DNA of 44,561 nt from Nitrososphaeraceae archaeon (GTDB lineage: Archaea; Thermoproteota; Nitrososphaeria; Nitrososphaerales; Nitrososphaeraceae). The position numbers and the translations under genes are program-made. The stretch is taken from contig WHTU01000023.1 of NCBI GenBank assembly GCA_009377575.1, forward strand, positions 1 through 44,561, written 5' to 3'. Positions 42,036-44,561 of the stretch are shown here, in pieces (position 1 is the stretch's first letter; each line of letters starts with the position of its first letter). The notes under the pieces are model-generated. The model searched no databases. It had not been told where the DNA came from and saw nothing but the letters and a program-made list of their open reading frames with translations.

Positions 42036-42926
42036 TTATTTTGCATCGACAGAACTTGTTCTATAATTGCAAGTGAAACTATTTTTCATTAATTTAGAAG
42101 CGATAAATGGTGATATCACCAAAGTAGGGATACTTATCAAAAGGAACAGGGTCTGAAACGGAGCTAGAACCGATACAGCTACCCCTGATCCAAATCCTAC
42201 AAAGAAAGAAATTAGACTTCCTGCACATGTTGGGCATCCTACAAATAGCCCAGCAGTAATACCTATTCCGCTCACTACCGAAAGTTTTTTGTTCTTATTC
42301 TGACTTCTTGACATACTAAAGAAAGAGACCATCAATGATAGATTAAATCCGACCATTATTGAAATAGCGACAGAAAGTACAAAATTGACTGGAATTATTA
42401 GTATCGTGAAAAACTCAGTTAGATACACAGACAACATAGGAACGTATCCAGGTAGATTACAGCAGGGCGTAACAATAAATGAAGGAGTCACAATTCCATT
42501 CCCTGACATGTTAGGTTCGTATAGCAGTATTTGTGACAAGAATGCAAAGCAAATCCAGTAAACCACAGAAGATATTACCATAATTCTCCAATATTTGATA
42601 TCAGTGAATGTAATCATCAAGTAAGAACCTAAAGGGCTCCCCCTTGAGTAAGCTCTAGCCGTTTCAGCTCTAAAAATCAGATAAATTCCATAGATACAGA
42701 TAGGGATGGATACAAAAGTCCAAGACAATACGATGTTTGCAAGATTCATGAGTCGAGCGCTCACTTCTAACGATTGATTGTCTTGGGGGCTGGTTAGACT
42801 ACTATAAATTACAAATATCAATACCAGAGATAAACTACTTAACAAAGCTACCCTTACACCTCGATTTCGGAGCTCCGTGTAATTCTTGACGTCAAACATC
42901 ATAGAAGAAATTCCATGCTGTGACAT
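42036..42926 (-). CDS. Multi-pass membrane protein with CC and CPTC motifs
   Basis: This 296-residue protein has about six membrane helices (near 25-45, 65-85, 113-133, 165-195, 215-238 and 250-275). Two cysteine motifs lie near membrane segments: C155-C156 in TPCCNLPG and C231-x2-C234 in VGCPTCAG. The CC-x2-P arrangement resembles the metal-binding helix of mercury transporters, and CxxC could bind copper or act in redox. It is not a member of a family I can name. Role in metal or membrane redox is inference. Confidence 0.72.
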   Translation of the reverse strand: MSQHGISSMMFDVKNYTELRNRGVRVALLSSLSLVLIFVIYSSLTSPQDNQSLEVSARLMNLANIVLSWTFVSIPICIYGIYLIFRAETARAYSRGSPLGSYLMITFTDIKYWRIMVISSVVYWICFAFLSQILLYEPNMSGNGIVTPSFIVTPCCNLPGYVPMLSVYLTEFFTILIIPVNFVLSVAISIMVGFNLSLMVSFFSMSRSQNKNKKLSVVSGIGITAGLFVGCPTCAGSLISFFVGFGSGVAVSVLAPFQTLFLLISIPTLVISPFIASKLMKNSFTCNYRTSSVDAK

Positions 42927-43133
42927 TAATCTGTATCGAGCTTCCTTTGCGGATCCAATTTCAGAAACAAAATCTTAACCTCCTAACTTAAACTCACTTC
43001 ATGGAAAAAAATTGTAGATACCGCTCTCATCAGGGGCCATCCAATGATGTACTCGTAACCCCCAGAATTGTGTTTTTATTTCAGTATTAAATGGAATACG
43101 GTCAACATAGTATACCTCGCAATGAATAGATAC

Positions 43134-43424
43134 TCAAAAGTTGTCTCCAAAATTACGTGTGTGATCGTATACTTCCTCTTGTGGTGAAGCTTTTTTGCCA
43201 TGTTTGTCCAAGCTCTTGTGCAATCTATAATCTACGATCTTTTCATGTTCTTCTCTTTCGTGATGTAACCTATCCTTTTCATGAATGAATTGCTTTCCGC
43301 AGTTGCGACATTTCACAATTGGATGATGGTGAACATGTCTCGCATGTTCTATTAGCTCATCGTAGCTTTTGAATTTCTCTCCATCTTGATCGCATTCGTA
43401 CTTGGTGTGGTGAAATAGGTTCAT
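43134..43424 (-). CDS. C2H2 zinc-finger protein
   Basis: This 96-residue protein has two finger-like units. The second is complete (C39, C42, H55, H60: KCRNCGKQF...HHEREEH). The first has C11 but Asp14 in place of the second cysteine (YECDQDGEKF), with H27 and H32, so it may bind metal weakly or via Asp. The rest is basic and His-rich. Such proteins are common in Thaumarchaeota and likely bind DNA or RNA. Confidence 0.78.
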   Translation of the reverse strand: MNLFHHTKYECDQDGEKFKSYDELIEHARHVHHHPIVKCRNCGKQFIHEKDRLHHEREEHEKIVDYRLHKSLDKHGKKASPQEEVYDHTRNFGDNF

Positions 43425-43662
43425 ACGGTATAATTTTACTAAAGCCTGATCGATGTATTAAATGCTTTTGGTACTGCGTTTCAAGCTAGTTCGGTAATTC
43501 GGTAATTCAGACCTGCCAGTCAGGATGACTTGCCTAGAATTAAAGACTATGAAGTGCTATGCAAGAGTGATGAGAAGTTATGATTAAACATAACGCTATT
43601 TAGAACCAACCTAAACTCTGTACCTCTATCCGTGTTATTGTTGAGAGATGTCTTCTAAACGA

Positions 43663-44271
43663 TTAACAGGGCTTCTTCGAAGCCTTAGATACTTCATTAT
43701 TACGAATCGCATTTTCTATCTTTAGTCCAATCTTATCCGCGATTTCACGTCGAGAGGAGGAATCAAGATCCCCAATTTTTTCTAAAATTATATCATTCTC
43801 CCATTTGTTCTCTGCACGGCGTATTTTTTTGGTTGAATTGTCAAGGAAATACATCTGACGAATAGCTATATGAGAAAACTCTTCCTTTGAAGCTGCTCCG
43901 TGAAAGTGCATCTCAAAGGCAGGAATCTGCACGACGTCTCCTTCCTTGTTCATTGGAACGGTTTCAATATCATCAATCTCAAAATTTGTAATGGAGTCCG
44001 CATTTATTATACCTACTATACCACATCCTTTCGTAGCAATCAGAACCTGATCCGTCTCGTGGTAATGCACGGTAGTAGTAGCTCCGTTTTTAAAAGATAC
44101 GTGATAAATCTCGAGCTCTTTGGAATTTTCCTCACCAAGTATCTGTTGTAGGATCACATTTCCTCTAAAATATGACTGGTCCACCTTTTTCACTGGCGAA
44201 TTGTAGATGTTCTGGTTAAACACTGCCCACCATGTAATTCTTCCTGAATAAAAAGTCTTTGCGGTTGACAA
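43663..44271 (-). CDS. Cupin-domain protein
   Basis: This 202-residue protein contains a cupin barrel: motif 1 VHYHETDQVLIATKGCG and motif 2 GDVVQIPAFEMHFHGA with several His residues, implying a bound metal. The C-terminal 60 residues are helical and charged (IADKIGLKIENAIRNN). TTG 44271 is the first start, but the family's usual N terminus suggests a later one, for example a GTG near VKKVDQSYF. Substrate unknown. Confidence 0.75.
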   Translation of the reverse strand: MSTAKTFYSGRITWWAVFNQNIYNSPVKKVDQSYFRGNVILQQILGEENSKELEIYHVSFKNGATTTVHYHETDQVLIATKGCGIVGIINADSITNFEIDDIETVPMNKEGDVVQIPAFEMHFHGAASKEEFSHIAIRQMYFLDNSTKKIRRAENKWENDIILEKIGDLDSSSRREIADKIGLKIENAIRNNEVSKASKKPC

Positions 44272-44561
44272 TTAGTAAGTCTTATTTCATTCTGCTCTCA
44301 GACTATTCCTTTGTGACGATTTCGATCGAACCTAATGTGTGGTGACTACCAACAGCACGCTAGCATGTGGAATACATTTCGAAGATAACACTTCAGGAAC
44401 AAATTAAGAGAGCCTTGTAGCATCAAAACGGCGTAATTCTCCTCTATTCAACACTAGTACTGTATCTATTTGTGTTGCTTAGCCACCAACTAACTCCTTA
44501 CCTTACTGGAAACGCAATAGATACGAAGAACATACAATTTGGCCTCCTCGAAAATCGCATA
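44272..44561. other. Window end, no gene seen
   Basis: The last 290 bases hold no open frame of useful length on either strand. The minus-strand promoter for the cupin gene would lie here, but I see no clear TATA box at the expected distance from TTG 44271. Confidence 0.5.

Noticed and set aside
43494-43509. Direct repeat of TCGGTAAT as a regulatory array
   Set aside because: Only two copies in tandem without a gene-linked position.
1-44561. CRISPR array, insertion sequence, integrase or rRNA genes
   Set aside because: No regularly spaced repeats, transposase or recombinase motif, terminal inverted repeats or rRNA core sequence were seen.

Overview
The window looks like chromosomal core sequence of an ammonia-oxidising archaeon of the Thaumarchaeota/Nitrososphaeria, probably a soil-type (group I.1b) lineage. 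It is AT-rich (about 40% G+C by eye). It carries TFB, both TFE subunits, an archaeal histone, a four-gene exosome set, SBDS, prefoldin beta, a KEOPS Pcc1 protein, the archaeal tRNA methylase Trm56, MptE, and tRNA genes with bulge-helix-bulge introns. Many genes have a TATA-like box about 25-27 bases before the start codon, the layout of leaderless mRNAs; I used it to choose several starts. No integrase, transposase, CRISPR array or phage module is visible. The species assignment is inference.

Layout. 1-5.0 kb: a plus-strand information-processing superoperon (SBDS, Rrp4, Rrp41, Rrp42, L37Ae, Pcc1, prefoldin beta), then an XPF-type nuclease. 5.4-11.6 kb: a small membrane protein, prephenate dehydratase overlapping exosome Csl4 (minus), MptE, an unknown gene in tandem with guaA, and a zinc-ribbon protein; a C/D-box-like sRNA candidate lies at 8327-8392. 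11.8-16.8 kb: DEAD-box helicase, TFE-alpha, a CopD-like membrane protein divergent from a LEA14/WHy-like protein, a TFE-beta candidate, and a Rieske protein. 16.8-23 kb is sparse: an HNH protein, intron-bearing tRNA-Cys, small proteins, a nitrilase, several unannotated short ORFs and a palindrome-rich spacer.

23-26.5 kb (all minus): a ferredoxin and a J-domain protein, a sugar-nucleotide transferase, a TatD nuclease whose HxH motif lies upstream of every ordinary start codon, and a histone. 26.9-33.8 kb: NnrD, a membrane protein, TruD, a winged-helix protein, a PfkB kinase, Trm56, tRNA-Phe with a non-canonical intron, a 39-residue CxxC protein and an Lrp-type RAM protein. 34-39.9 kb: a second LEA14-like protein, a Cas4-like Fe-S protein lacking its catalytic lysine motif, TFB, tRNA-Gly(CCC), a second Rieske protein, a GRAM-like protein, a ferredoxin, and TatC-TatA. 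40-44.3 kb: AsnB behind a candidate leader ORF, a cysteine-motif membrane protein, a C2H2 zinc-finger protein and a cupin.

The functional theme is RNA and transcription: exosome ring and cap subunits, tRNA modification and splicing substrates, and basal transcription factors. I see no obvious new multi-gene defence system. The best leads are single genes and small elements: the degenerate Cas4-like protein, the TatD start anomaly, a protein-like frame continuing past the nucleotidyltransferase stop, the asnB leader ORF, the tRNA-Phe intron, and a set of overlooked small proteins.
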